A stretch of 48,892 nucleotides of DNA from an uncultured Chloroflexota bacterium. GTDB lineage: Bacteria; Chloroflexota; Anaerolineae; Aggregatilineales; Phototrophicaceae. A program made the translations under genes and the position numbers. Within the stretch, counting starts at the first letter, position 1, and each line of letters begins with the position of its first letter. The notes below the pieces were generated by a model that worked only from the letters and a program-made list of their open reading frames with translations, ran no database searches and had not been told where the DNA came from. Below, one piece after another: positions 8,815-16,321 of the stretch. The stretch lies in assembly GCA_903864435.1 (NCBI GenBank), contig CAIPFY010000130.1, positions 1-48,892 on the forward strand. Direction: 5' to 3'.

Positions 8815-8852
8815 TACAAAATCCGTTTCGCAGATTTCGCTTAAATAAGACT

Positions 8853-8882
8853 GTTATACACTGAAAACCAACTCTACACCAA
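8853..8882 (-). promoter_or_regulatory. Putative promoter of the TIR gene
   Basis: Minus strand: TTGGTG, 18-base spacer, TATAAC, ending about 40 bases before ATG 8814. Plausible but not close to consensus. Confidence 0.4.
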
Positions 8883-8912
8883 TTTCGTAAGATAACGGGC
8901 AGTCCATCCTGA

Positions 8913-8942
8913 ATGACGCGCCCTGCCGGACTGCGTTATACT
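8913..8942 (+). promoter_or_regulatory. Putative promoter of the deoxyribosyltransferase-like gene
   Basis: ATGACG (8913-8918), 18-base spacer, TATACT (8937-8942), about 40 bases before ATG 8982. It lies only 30 bases from the TIR promoter and points the other way. Confidence 0.4.
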
Positions 8943-8981
8943 CCACGCTGCGAATGGAGTTTATTTCTTGGAGATGCTGTC

Positions 8982-9392
8982 ATGACACTGGTTTATATGG
9001 CGGGGCCGCTGTTCAACCGGCACGAACGCGCATACATGGAAACGATTACCGCGCTGGTGGAAGCCGCCGGCTACAAGACCTTCCTGCCGCACCGCGACGC
9101 GGGCGTGCTAACCGACTTCCGCGAGGAGATGCGCACGCACATCTTCCGCACCGATATGGTATCGCTCACCACCTGTCAGGCGTGTGTGGCGATGCTGAAC
9201 GGCACCGACCACGACTCCGGCACCTCCGCCGAGATTGGCTACCTGAACGCCAAAGGCATTCCGGTCATCGGCGTGCGTGATGACATTCGCTGGATGAACA
9301 ATTTCATCTGGGGCATGTGCGACGAAGGCCGCCGTCTGGTGCGCACGCCCGAAGAAGCCGTCGAAATCCTCGTCAAGCTGGTCGCGCCCTGA
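8982..9392 (+). CDS. Nucleoside 2-deoxyribosyltransferase-like protein
   Basis: 136 residues from ATG 8982, preceded by GGAG at eight bases; longer in-frame starts lack this. It opens with VYMAGPLFNRHER, the nucleotide-binding start of the PF05014 family. It carries GTDHDSGTSAEIGY, in which E84 corresponds to the catalytic Glu that attacks C1' of the sugar. Family members swap bases between deoxynucleosides or hydrolyse N-glycosidic bonds of nucleotides; the exact substrate cannot be read. Length is normal for the family. It shares TGATG with the following gene, so they are coupled, and is divergent from the TIR gene. Confidence 0.82.
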   Translation: MTLVYMAGPLFNRHERAYMETITALVEAAGYKTFLPHRDAGVLTDFREEMRTHIFRTDMVSLTTCQACVAMLNGTDHDSGTSAEIGYLNAKGIPVIGVRDDIRWMNNFIWGMCDEGRRLVRTPEEAVEILVKLVAP

Positions 9393-9784
9393 TGAGCGCC
9401 GTTCCTTGCCAGTATATTCACCACGCCGCCGAAAACATTCACGAGTTCGTGTTTTACGAACCCGGCCCGGCGGCGGTGGATGTGTACCTGAACACTCTGC
9501 GCGATCTGTTTACGGCGTGGCTGGCGCAACCGGAGCGTCCGCTGCTGCGGATTCTGTACGATGTCACCCGTTCGGGGATGTTCGATATGGATTACGCAAT
9601 TGTGCATTTCGGGCGGCTGAAGGCAGAGTTTACCGAGTCACCCACGCCGCGCCTCGCGTATCTGTTCGCGGAGATTGCCGCCGCGCCGGATTTCATCGCC
9701 AAAGGGTCTGACCCGACGGTGGGACGGCGGGTGTTCGCGGCAGAACAGCGAGCGGAGGCCGTGCGCTGGCTGAACGCCCCGTAA
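9392..9784 (+). CDS. Small conserved protein, paralogue of the one at 17496
   Basis: 130 residues; ATG overlaps the stop of the deoxyribosyltransferase gene (TGATG). It shares with the protein at 17496-17900 an N-terminal IHEFVF strand, the same overall length, a central Asp-rich amphipathic stretch and a C-terminal eAxRWL ending. The alternation of strands and helices and the size resemble STAS/SpoIIAA-like single-domain proteins, but I do not recognise a named family. No catalytic motif, membrane segment or signal peptide is seen. The coupling suggests a role linked to the enzyme upstream. Confidence 0.7.
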   Translation: MSAVPCQYIHHAAENIHEFVFYEPGPAAVDVYLNTLRDLFTAWLAQPERPLLRILYDVTRSGMFDMDYAIVHFGRLKAEFTESPTPRLAYLFAEIAAAPDFIAKGSDPTVGRRVFAAEQRAEAVRWLNAP

Positions 9785-9808
9785 ACGCTCGCCTGCCGCC
9801 CCTTGCGC

Positions 9809-9834
9809 CGCCATCCGGTGTATGATGGATGGCG
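9809..9834. other. Intergenic hairpin
   Basis: Perfect 8-base stem CGCCATCC / GGATGGCG with a 10-base loop, 25 bases after the preceding stop. There is no T run, so it is at best a weak terminator or an RNA-stabilising stem. Confidence 0.4.
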
Positions 9835-9929
9835 GGTGAATGCGCCGCTTTCCTGTCGGCTGTCGTAAAGAAGCCGTGTTTGCCCTGCCTGTATCACAAC
9901 GTCCCCCTTTCTTGAAGGAAAAGCGACCT

Positions 9930-10586
9930 ATGACTCTGCAAGCAAGCCGTTTTGAACACACTGTCACGCACAAGGTTGGCCTGAGCTACTCGTTGTACCA
10001 GCCCGCGCCCGACCCCGCTGTGGAACGCTGGCCGCTGGTCATCTTCCTGCATGGCTTCGGTGAGCGCGGCACAGATTTGTCGCTCCTCGACATACACGGC
10101 CCGACCAAACTGATTCGCGCCGGACAAACCTTCCCCTTCATCCTGATCGCCCCCCAATGCCCGATCCCGTCGTGGTGGCCGCTAGAAACCGAATCGCTGC
10201 GGGCGCTGGTAGATCATGCCCTGAACACCTATCCGGTTGACCCGGATCGCGTCTATCTGACCGGCCTGAGCATGGGCGGCTACGGCACATGGCATCTCGC
10301 CATTCAGCACCCGCACCTGTTCGCCGCCATTGCGCCCATCTGCGGCGGCGGCATTCCGGCGCTGGGGGATCGGCTGGCGCACCTGCCCATCTGGGTATTT
10401 CACGGGGCGAAAGATGACATCGTGCCGCTTTCCGAATCCGAGCGCATGGTGAACGGCATCCGCAATCACGGCGGCGAACCGCGTCTGACCGTCTACCCGG
10501 AAGCCGACCACGACGCATGGACAATCACCTACGAAAACCCGGAGTTCTGGGCATGGCTTCTCGAACACCGCCGCCCTGCACGCTAA
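9930..10586 (+). CDS. Alpha/beta hydrolase (PHB depolymerase / phospholipase-carboxylesterase-like)
   Basis: 218 residues from ATG 9930, preceded by AAGGA. The oxyanion segment is FLHGFGERG (about 39-47), the nucleophile elbow GLSMGGYGTW puts Ser at 114, the acid is in HGAKDDIVP (162/163) and the base is His194 in EADHDAW. The HGFGERG and GLSMGGYG pair is typical of esterases annotated as phospholipase/carboxylesterase or poly(3-hydroxybutyrate) depolymerase-like. There is no signal peptide, so it acts in the cytoplasm unless a start further upstream (9840) is used. Its end overlaps the next gene by 34 bases. Confidence 0.82.
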   Translation: MTLQASRFEHTVTHKVGLSYSLYQPAPDPAVERWPLVIFLHGFGERGTDLSLLDIHGPTKLIRAGQTFPFILIAPQCPIPSWWPLETESLRALVDHALNTYPVDPDRVYLTGLSMGGYGTWHLAIQHPHLFAAIAPICGGGIPALGDRLAHLPIWVFHGAKDDIVPLSESERMVNGIRNHGGEPRLTVYPEADHDAWTITYENPEFWAWLLEHRRPAR

Positions 10587-11128
10587 CCGACCTTGCCGCG
10601 CTGCCTGCGGCGCAGGAGGCCGCCGCCGCGCTGCTGGTGGAAGGCTTCCGCGATCACTGGCCGGACGCATGGCCTGATCTGGACTCGGCACGGCAGGAAG
10701 TGGCGGGGATGCTTGCTGCCGAACGACTCGCCCGCGCTGCACTTGCGCCGGATGGCACGCTGCTCGGCTGGATTGGCGGCATCCCCGAATATGACGGGCT
10801 GGTGTGGGAACTGCACCCGCTGGTCGTCCGTGCGGATGGGCGCGGGCAGGGCGTGGGGCGGGCGCTGGTGGCCGATCTCGAAACGCTGTGCGCGGCGCGG
10901 GGCGGCCTGACGCTCATGCTCGGCACCGACGACGAGGACGGCATGACCACGCTGGCCGGCGCTGACCTGTACCCCGATGTGCTAGGGGCGCTGGCAGCGA
11001 TTCAGGATCGCAAAGGCCATCCGTTCGGCTTTTACCGGCGCTGCGGTTTCAGTTTGATCGGCGTGATTCCAGATGCCAACGGGCGCGGCAAACCGGATAT
11101 TTTGATGGGCAAACGCATCGGGAAATAA
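10553..11128 (+). CDS. GNAT acetyltransferase resembling AAC(6') aminoglycoside enzymes
   Basis: 191 residues from ATG 10553 (GGAG nine bases upstream), overlapping the esterase end. The GNAT core has the acetyl-CoA loop RGQGVGRALV. Around it are blocks I associate with AAC(6')-I enzymes of the Acinetobacter type: WELHPLVV, LMLGTDDEDG, HPFGFYRRCGF and GVIPDANGRGKPDI followed by GKRI at the end. In that family these segments form the aminoglycoside-binding face. Whether this protein acetylates aminoglycosides or another amine is not shown. The call to GNAT is firm; the AAC(6') subgroup is from remembered motifs. Confidence 0.8.
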   Translation: MASRTPPPCTLTDLAALPAAQEAAAALLVEGFRDHWPDAWPDLDSARQEVAGMLAAERLARAALAPDGTLLGWIGGIPEYDGLVWELHPLVVRADGRGQGVGRALVADLETLCAARGGLTLMLGTDDEDGMTTLAGADLYPDVLGALAAIQDRKGHPFGFYRRCGFSLIGVIPDANGRGKPDILMGKRIGK

Positions 11129-11170
11129 CGTGTCATGAACCCGCAACCTCATCACCAGCAAGTTAAGCCT

Positions 11171-11224
11171 GAAAGAATCCCCACCCCGCCCCCTGTATGG
11201 GACGGGGAAACAGGGGAGGGGACT
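11171..11224. repeat. Intergenic GC-rich repeat (short family copy)
   Basis: Contains CCCCACCCCGCCCCCTG followed by GGGACGGGG and AGGGGAGGGG. It resembles the left half of the element at 1690-1797 and lies just before the next gene's start region. Confidence 0.45.
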
Positions 11225-11247
11225 CTGCACCGGTTGGCAAGGGCATT

Positions 11248-12885
11248 ATGAACCCGCAACCGCGCATCTCCCGCCGCGAATGGCGCACTGTCCTGCTGTA
11301 CGGGCTGCTGCTGGTGGGCATCACCACGCTGCCTTATGTGCTGGCGGGCATACGCGCACAAGACGGTTGGACGTTCAGCGGATTCCTGATCGGCGCGGAC
11401 GACGGTTTTTCGTATCTGGCGAAAATGCGGTTGGGCGCACGCGGCCTGTGGGATTTCTACCTGTTCTATACCCCCGAACAGGGGACGGCCTACCCGCTGC
11501 TGTTCCTGCCCTATATCGCCCCCGGTTGGCTGGTCGGGCGCTTCCTGTCTACCGCTGACCCCGCCCTACCCGCTGTGCTGGCGCTGGTCTTTCACGCCCT
11601 GCGCGTCCTGTTCGATCTGCTGTTGATCGCTGTGCTGTACCGCTTTTTCGCCGCGTTTGTGCGTTCGCCGCGTGTGCGCGGGCTGGCGCTGGTATGGGCA
11701 ACGCTCAGCGGCGGATTCGGCTGGCTGCTTTCGCCCATGGGATTCGGAGACTGGCTCGGCTCACTCCCGCCGGAACTGTTTATCCCCGAAGGCTTCACCT
11801 TCCTCATCCTGTACAGTCTGCCGCATCTGGCGCTGGCACGCGCCGCCCTGCTGGTCGGCCTGCTGCTGGTGGGGAACGATTCGGCAGCGGGGCGGCTGCG
11901 GCGGATGGTGCTGGCCGGGGCATGCTGGGGGCTGGTCGGGCTGGCAGTCCCGTTCTACCTGACAGTGACTTACGCGGTGCTGGCCGCATGGGGCGCTGCC
12001 GTGTGGCTGCTGCGCCGTCAGTTCCCGTTCGCGCTGCTGCGACAGGCAAGCGGCGCGGTGTTGCTCACGCTGCCGCTATTCGCCTACTACGCGCTGGTGT
12101 TCAGCGGTGATCCGTTATTCGCCCGCTGGTCGGCGCAAAACAGGCTGCCCTCCCCGCACCCACTGCAATACCTGCTGGCCTACAGCCTGATCCTTACCGT
12201 CGCCGCCTTCGGTCTGCGCTGGGCGTTGCGCCGTGCGCGTATACACGCGGGGGCGGCGCTGCTACTCGGTTGGCCGCTGCTCGTCCCGCTGCTGGTCTAT
12301 CTGCCGATCAATGTGCAACGCCGCCTGTCGGAAGCGGTCATCGTCCCGCTGGCGCTGCTGGCGGCGGTGGGGGGACGGGTGCTGGCGCGGCGCATCGGGC
12401 GGCGCGTGCCACGCTTGCTGCTGGTGGTTGCCAGTTTGAGCAGCGCCTTTCTGCTGCTAGGCGGGCTGTTCGCAGCGCTCATGCTGGAACGTCCGGTGTT
12501 CCGTCCGGCGGAAGAACGCGCCGCGCTGCTGTGGATGAACACGCACCTACCCGCCGACTCGGTGGTGCTGGCCTCGTTCGACACGGGCAACATTCTGCCC
12601 GTTTATACCGATCTGCGCCCTTTCGTCGGTCATGGCCCCGAAACACTGTATTCAGGCGACAAAAAAGCGCAAACCGAGCTATTTTTTGGCGGACAGATGA
12701 ACGCGGCAGAACGTCAAGCCTTATACACAAGGTTCAGGATACAGGCCATCGTATACGGGCCGCTGGAACGCGCCCTTGCCCCGCAAGGCGACATCCCGCC
12801 GGTATGGGCAGGCGACGGCGATCTGGTCTACGAGGCCGACGGCTATACCGTGTACCGCCTGCGCGAGTGCATTGCAGGTTGTTAG
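11248..12885 (+). CDS. Polytopic membrane protein, GT39/GT-C-like topology
   Basis: 545 residues from ATG 11248 (AAGG six bases upstream). There are about ten or more hydrophobic segments spread over residues 12-430, with Arg-rich cytoplasmic loops. A soluble C-terminal domain of about 120 residues follows, including LPADSVVLASFDTGN and a YSGDKKAQTELFF segment. This layout, plus an acidic segment in the first extracytoplasmic loop (GADDGFSYLAKMRLG), fits GT-C glycosyltransferases and related uncharacterised Chloroflexota proteins. I see no diagnostic catalytic motif that fixes the donor. Possibly involved in glycan or lipid-linked sugar metabolism; function unproven. Confidence 0.65.
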   Translation: MNPQPRISRREWRTVLLYGLLLVGITTLPYVLAGIRAQDGWTFSGFLIGADDGFSYLAKMRLGARGLWDFYLFYTPEQGTAYPLLFLPYIAPGWLVGRFLSTADPALPAVLALVFHALRVLFDLLLIAVLYRFFAAFVRSPRVRGLALVWATLSGGFGWLLSPMGFGDWLGSLPPELFIPEGFTFLILYSLPHLALARAALLVGLLLVGNDSAAGRLRRMVLAGACWGLVGLAVPFYLTVTYAVLAAWGAAVWLLRRQFPFALLRQASGAVLLTLPLFAYYALVFSGDPLFARWSAQNRLPSPHPLQYLLAYSLILTVAAFGLRWALRRARIHAGAALLLGWPLLVPLLVYLPINVQRRLSEAVIVPLALLAAVGGRVLARRIGRRVPRLLLVVASLSSAFLLLGGLFAALMLERPVFRPAEERAALLWMNTHLPADSVVLASFDTGNILPVYTDLRPFVGHGPETLYSGDKKAQTELFFGGQMNAAERQALYTRFRIQAIVYGPLERALAPQGDIPPVWAGDGDLVYEADGYTVYRLRECIAGC

Positions 12886-12892
12886 GTTGCCC

Positions 12893-13003
12893 CTCATCCC
12901 CACCCCTTTCCGCTGCGCGGGTCATGGTGAAGGGGGTAAACCGCATTCTTTCCCCTCTCCATAGCGGTACTCCGTGTGATGGTTGAAGGGGCAGGGGGTG
13001 AGG
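12893..13003. repeat. Intergenic GC-rich repeat between convergent genes
   Basis: Left end CCCCTCATCCCCACCCCTTTCCGCTG, right end GGGGCAGGGGGTGAGGTTCT; in the middle TTTCCCCTCTCCATAGCGG. Both ends match other copies in this window; TTCCGCTG recurs at 25010. It fills the gap between a plus-strand and a minus-strand gene and may act as a terminator. Confidence 0.55.
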
Positions 13004-13011
13004 TTCTGGAC

Positions 13012-14124
13012 TCAGCCGCCCACCGAACGCGGCGACCATGTGCGGCGGTTGGCAAGCGCCCGTTCGCGCACGGCGGCGATCTGCGCGGGGGTCACTTCGG
13101 CCTCGAAGCTGCGGAAGCCCGACAAGCGGAAACCATGCCGCGCCGCGATGTCCCCGATTTCGGCGGCCTGCGTCTCACTGATGTTCTTGCCGATGGTGTA
13201 ATCCTCGTAGCGGCCTTCCAGCGCCAGCGCCATTGTTTCCGCCATGCAGGCGTAAGCCATGCGCGGCGGGAAACCGAAGTTAAAGCCAAAGTCCACCGGC
13301 CCCGGCACTTCGATCATGCCGCCTTCGATCACCAGCACATCATCGCGCACCGCCGCGACCTGCTTGGACACATCACGCGGGCGGGCGACATCGCACACCA
13401 CCGCCCCCGGTTTCAGGTGTTCGGGGTAGATGACCTCATGCACCGCGCTGGTCACGGTCAGAATCAAATCGGCCTCGTAAATCGCGTTCATTTCGGTGTG
13501 GGTCGTGACCTGTGCGCCGCGTCCAGCGCATTCCTCGCGCAGCGCGTCCAGCGCGTCCGCCCGTTTGCCCACCAGCATCAATTGACCACAGTCACGGGCG
13601 AGGAGCAATGCGCAGGTTTTGCCAATCGCGCCAGTTGCACCCACCACCGCCACCACCGCCGAGGACAGAGGAATCTCCATTGTGCGGGCGGCCTCGCGAA
13701 TCGCTTCTACCGCCATCGTGATCGTGTAACTGTCGCCTGTGGTGACGGGCATTTCCAGCCGTTCGGCAATCGTCACGCCAGCATCCCCCACCACCGAGGT
13801 ATACGCGCCCAATCCCAGAAGGCGTGCGCCCAGTTCGTGCGCCATCTGCCCGCAGGCCACAATTTTGCGATAGGCCACTTCCACCGGAACGGACATCATC
13901 GTGGGCGGCGTAAACGGGCAGGCGATCAACCAGCCACGCAGTTCGCGGCCTGTGCTGGCGGAAACAATCCCCTTCACTTCCGACAGGTAAACTGGCGGAA
14001 AGTAGCGCGAGAAAAAGTTAATCTGCCCTTCGGTCAGGATTTTGCCGAGCAGCGGATACTTGCGGGCGACATCACGTTTGATCTGGATGGGATGAATGAT
14101 GAAAGCAAATGTGTCGTCCGTCAC
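13012..14124 (-). CDS. Long-chain acyl-ACP reductase homologue (AAR/COG5322 family)
   Basis: 370 residues from GTG 14124, chosen because AAGGA lies eight bases upstream; an ATG at 14133 has the Shine-Dalgarno touching it. The Rossmann motif VVGATGAIGKTCA follows TTGDSYTITMAVEAI, and the C-terminal part has RMAYACMAETMALALEG and ARHGFRL. The order and these blocks match cyanobacterial acyl-ACP reductase, in which the Cys of the FACFAE segment forms the acyl-thioester; that Cys is present here in YACMAE. The cyanobacterial enzyme makes fatty aldehydes with NADPH. No aldehyde-deformylating oxygenase is in the window, so aldehyde or alcohol rather than alkane is the likelier product. It is 11 bases downstream of the universal stress protein gene, same strand. 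Confidence 0.75.
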   Translation of the reverse strand: MTDDTFAFIIHPIQIKRDVARKYPLLGKILTEGQINFFSRYFPPVYLSEVKGIVSASTGRELRGWLIACPFTPPTMMSVPVEVAYRKIVACGQMAHELGARLLGLGAYTSVVGDAGVTIAERLEMPVTTGDSYTITMAVEAIREAARTMEIPLSSAVVAVVGATGAIGKTCALLLARDCGQLMLVGKRADALDALREECAGRGAQVTTHTEMNAIYEADLILTVTSAVHEVIYPEHLKPGAVVCDVARPRDVSKQVAAVRDDVLVIEGGMIEVPGPVDFGFNFGFPPRMAYACMAETMALALEGRYEDYTIGKNISETQAAEIGDIAARHGFRLSGFRSFEAEVTPAQIAAVRERALANRRTWSPRSVGG

Positions 14125-14135
14125 CGGTGGCATCC

Positions 14136-14588
14136 TTATTCTCGATCCGGGTGAATCAACAAAACAGGAACGGTGACGCCTTCCATCACCTTGCTGGCGA
14201 CGCTGCCGAACAGGAAGCGTGCAATCCCCGTTCGCCCGTGTGTACTCATCACCACAAGGTCTACACCCTCATCCCGCACATAATCGCAAATCGCACCGGC
14301 CACCGCCATGCCTTCGATGACATGCGTCCGCACGGTGATGTCCTCGTTGCGCAGTTCCGAACGCACGCCGATCAACATTTGCTTCACGGTTTCGCGCAGC
14401 TGCTGCACCTGCCCGTCTTGCCCCGCCAGCGCGATCTGATCGGTATAGTCCGAAGTCGGCGGGCGGAACACATGCAGCAGGATTAATTCGGAGCCGTTGG
14501 CGCGGGCAATATCTACCGCATGTGGGACGGCGCGACGCGACCAGCCCGATCCATCCACCGGAACAAGAATCTTCTTGTAGCGTCCCAT
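14136..14588 (-). CDS. Universal stress protein (UspA family)
   Basis: 150 residues; AGGAG six bases before ATG 14588. The N-terminal strand is KKILVPVDGSGWSRRAV, and the C-terminal nucleotide-binding segment is STHGRTGIARFLFGSVASKV followed by PVLLI. These are the hallmarks of ATP-binding UspA proteins. Full length for a single-domain member. It is the first gene of a likely operon with the acyl-ACP reductase homologue. Confidence 0.92.
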   Translation of the reverse strand: MGRYKKILVPVDGSGWSRRAVPHAVDIARANGSELILLHVFRPPTSDYTDQIALAGQDGQVQQLRETVKQMLIGVRSELRNEDITVRTHVIEGMAVAGAICDYVRDEGVDLVVMSTHGRTGIARFLFGSVASKVMEGVTVPVLLIHPDRE

Positions 14589-14660
14589 GCGTCTCTCCTG
14601 TGATAGTTTCCTAGCCTGATTCTACTCCATTTTGCCGCACTTCTCATCATACCCTTCCGG

Positions 14661-14688
14661 TTGATCTTCAGCCAACACGGTGTAGACT
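14661..14688 (+). promoter_or_regulatory. Putative promoter of the M42 peptidase gene
   Basis: TTGATC, 16-base spacer, TAGACT. It leaves a leader of about 100 bases before GTG 14795. Confidence 0.35.
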
Positions 14689-14794
14689 CAGGACAGATGG
14701 TTTTGATCCGGGTGTCGTGGAGGGCAATCCTCCCTTGAGAGGCACAGCAGCCTTTCGTCAACAACGGTTATTGCTACACATGGGAGCGAAAAGC

Positions 14795-15802
14795 GTGAAA
14801 GAACTTATTCAAAAACTGGTCGAAGCATGGGGGCCATCCGGCTACGAACATCACGTTCGCCAGTTGATTCAGGACGAAGTGCGCGAGCTGGCCGACGAGA
14901 TTACCGTAGACCCGCTAGGCAACCTGATCTGTCGCCTCGGCAGCAGCGGCCCTAAAGTGATGGTCGCTACCCACATGGACGAAATCGGCGTGATGATTAC
15001 GTATGCCGAACCGAACAGCGGCTACCTGCGCTTTACCGGAATCGGCGGCCTGCTGAACACCACGTTGGCCGGCAGCCGCGTCCGCTTTGAAAACGGCACC
15101 GTCGGCGTGATCGGCATGCCTGACCCGTTCGGCACCGGGCGCATGACGGCCCCCGAACTGGAGGAGTTCTATATTGATGTGAGTGATGGCAGCGCCACCA
15201 GTCCGGTTTCCCCCGGCACACCCGCTACCTTTTGGCGTCCGCTGGAAACACGCGGCTCCCGCCTGATCGCTAAAGCAATGGATGACCGTATCGCCTGCGC
15301 CATCGCCATCGAATCGCTGCGCCGCCTGAAGGCGCTCAAGAAAAAGGCACGCCCGAATCAGGTGTACTTCGTGTTCACGGTGCAGGAAGAAGTGGGCTTG
15401 CGCGGGGCGCGAACCGCCGCTTACGGCGTGAATCCTGATGTGGCGATTGCGCTGGATGTCACCCACACGGGCGACATGATTAAGAACGAGAAAATGGCGG
15501 TCAAGCTAGGCGGCGGCGCAGCCATCAAGATTCACGATCCGGGGCTGGTTGTCCCGCCTGCTGTGCGCGACTGGATGGTAGAACGGGCGCAGGCCGATGG
15601 CATCCCGTACCAGTTGGAACTGCTCACTGGCGGCTCCACCGACGCGGCAGCCATTCAGACGGCACGGGCTGGCGTTCCTAGCGGCTGCATCTCCATCCCC
15701 ACCCGCTTCATTCACACCACCAGCGAAACGGTGGATACTGGCGATGTGGAAGCCTGTACCCGGCTGCTCACGGGGCTGCTCTCCAACGCCGCGCCGTTCT
15801 AA
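14795..15802 (+). CDS. M42-family aminopeptidase
   Basis: 335 residues from GTG 14795, which has GGGAG eight bases upstream and gives the usual start MKELIQKLVEAWGPSGYE. An in-frame ATG at 14780 has no ribosome site. The di-zinc ligands are visible in order: His in ATHMDEIG, Asp in KAMDDRIAC, Glu-Glu in VQEEVGLRGA, Asp in ALDVTHTGD and His in RFIHTTSE. The family forms large tetrahedral cytoplasmic aminopeptidase complexes that degrade peptides; some were first annotated as endoglucanases. Which residue is preferred cannot be read. Full length, single-gene unit. Confidence 0.92.
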   Translation: MKELIQKLVEAWGPSGYEHHVRQLIQDEVRELADEITVDPLGNLICRLGSSGPKVMVATHMDEIGVMITYAEPNSGYLRFTGIGGLLNTTLAGSRVRFENGTVGVIGMPDPFGTGRMTAPELEEFYIDVSDGSATSPVSPGTPATFWRPLETRGSRLIAKAMDDRIACAIAIESLRRLKALKKKARPNQVYFVFTVQEEVGLRGARTAAYGVNPDVAIALDVTHTGDMIKNEKMAVKLGGGAAIKIHDPGLVVPPAVRDWMVERAQADGIPYQLELLTGGSTDAAAIQTARAGVPSGCISIPTRFIHTTSETVDTGDVEACTRLLTGLLSNAAPF

Positions 15803-15840
15803 CCAAAAAGTCCCCGCCTCCCGATGGGGGGGCGGGGACT
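15801..15840 (-). terminator. Rho-independent terminator of the SDR-pentapeptide operon
   Basis: AGTCCCCGCC (15809-15818) pairs perfectly with GGCGGGGACT (15831-15840). On the minus strand the stem is followed by TTTTTGG, so it ends transcripts coming from the pentapeptide gene. It may also stop the M42 transcript from the other side. Confidence 0.8.
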
Positions 15841-15871
15841 CCGCATCGCTGTTACGAACGCTAACCCGCGC

Positions 15872-16321
15872 CTACTTGGTGTAATTCAGCGGGTTGCCCT
15901 GACTGCCTTTTTTGCCGTCCGGCCATGTGGTCTGCTCATCAAACTGCACACCGTTCACATTCGCGCCCTTCATGTCCGCGCCCTGCAAATTGGCTTTGTT
16001 CAAGCGGGCATTGGTCATGTTGGCAGTCGCCAACCGCGCCCCTTGCAGGTTCGTGCCGGTGAAATTCGTCCCCAGCAGCGTCGCGTTGTTGAAGTCCGCG
16101 AACGGCATCTGCGCCATCGAGCAATCGGTTCCGGTCATGTTGGTATTACGCAGGATGGTTTCGCGGCAGGTGCTTGCCATCATGTTCGCGCCACGCAGCG
16201 ATGCGCCTTCCAGATTCAGCCGCGTGATATCCAGTGCGCTCATATCCACGCCAGCCAGACGGGGGTTCGGCCCCGCTGCGGCCAGCGCCAGAATGAGTTC
16301 CTTACGGGTGATTTCCGCCAT
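15872..16321 (-). CDS. Pentapeptide-repeat protein
   Basis: 149 residues from ATG 16321. After a short helical N-terminus (MAEITRKELILALAAAG), residues 30-130 are tandem A(D/N)LXX-type repeats such as LEGASLRGANM, ATLLGTNFTGTNLQGARL and NLQGADMKGANVNGV. They would fold as a right-handed quadrilateral beta-helix. Some members mimic DNA and inhibit gyrase, but most have no known role. A tail WPDGKKGS ends the protein. The start lies 20 bases inside the upstream SDR gene, so the two are cotranscribed. Confidence 0.88.
   Translation of the reverse strand: MAEITRKELILALAAAGPNPRLAGVDMSALDITRLNLEGASLRGANMMASTCRETILRNTNMTGTDCSMAQMPFADFNNATLLGTNFTGTNLQGARLATANMTNARLNKANLQGADMKGANVNGVQFDEQTTWPDGKKGSQGNPLNYTK

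Noticed and set aside
8815-9784. Calling the TIR locus a Thoeris or CBASS system
   Set aside because: No ThsA-like SIR2/SLOG effector, cyclase or Cap effector gene is present; only a possible nucleotide-related neighbour.
12976-14154. 392-residue plus-strand ORF opposite the acyl-ACP reductase homologue
   Set aside because: Composition is His/Arg-rich with no motif; the minus strand carries a full conserved protein.
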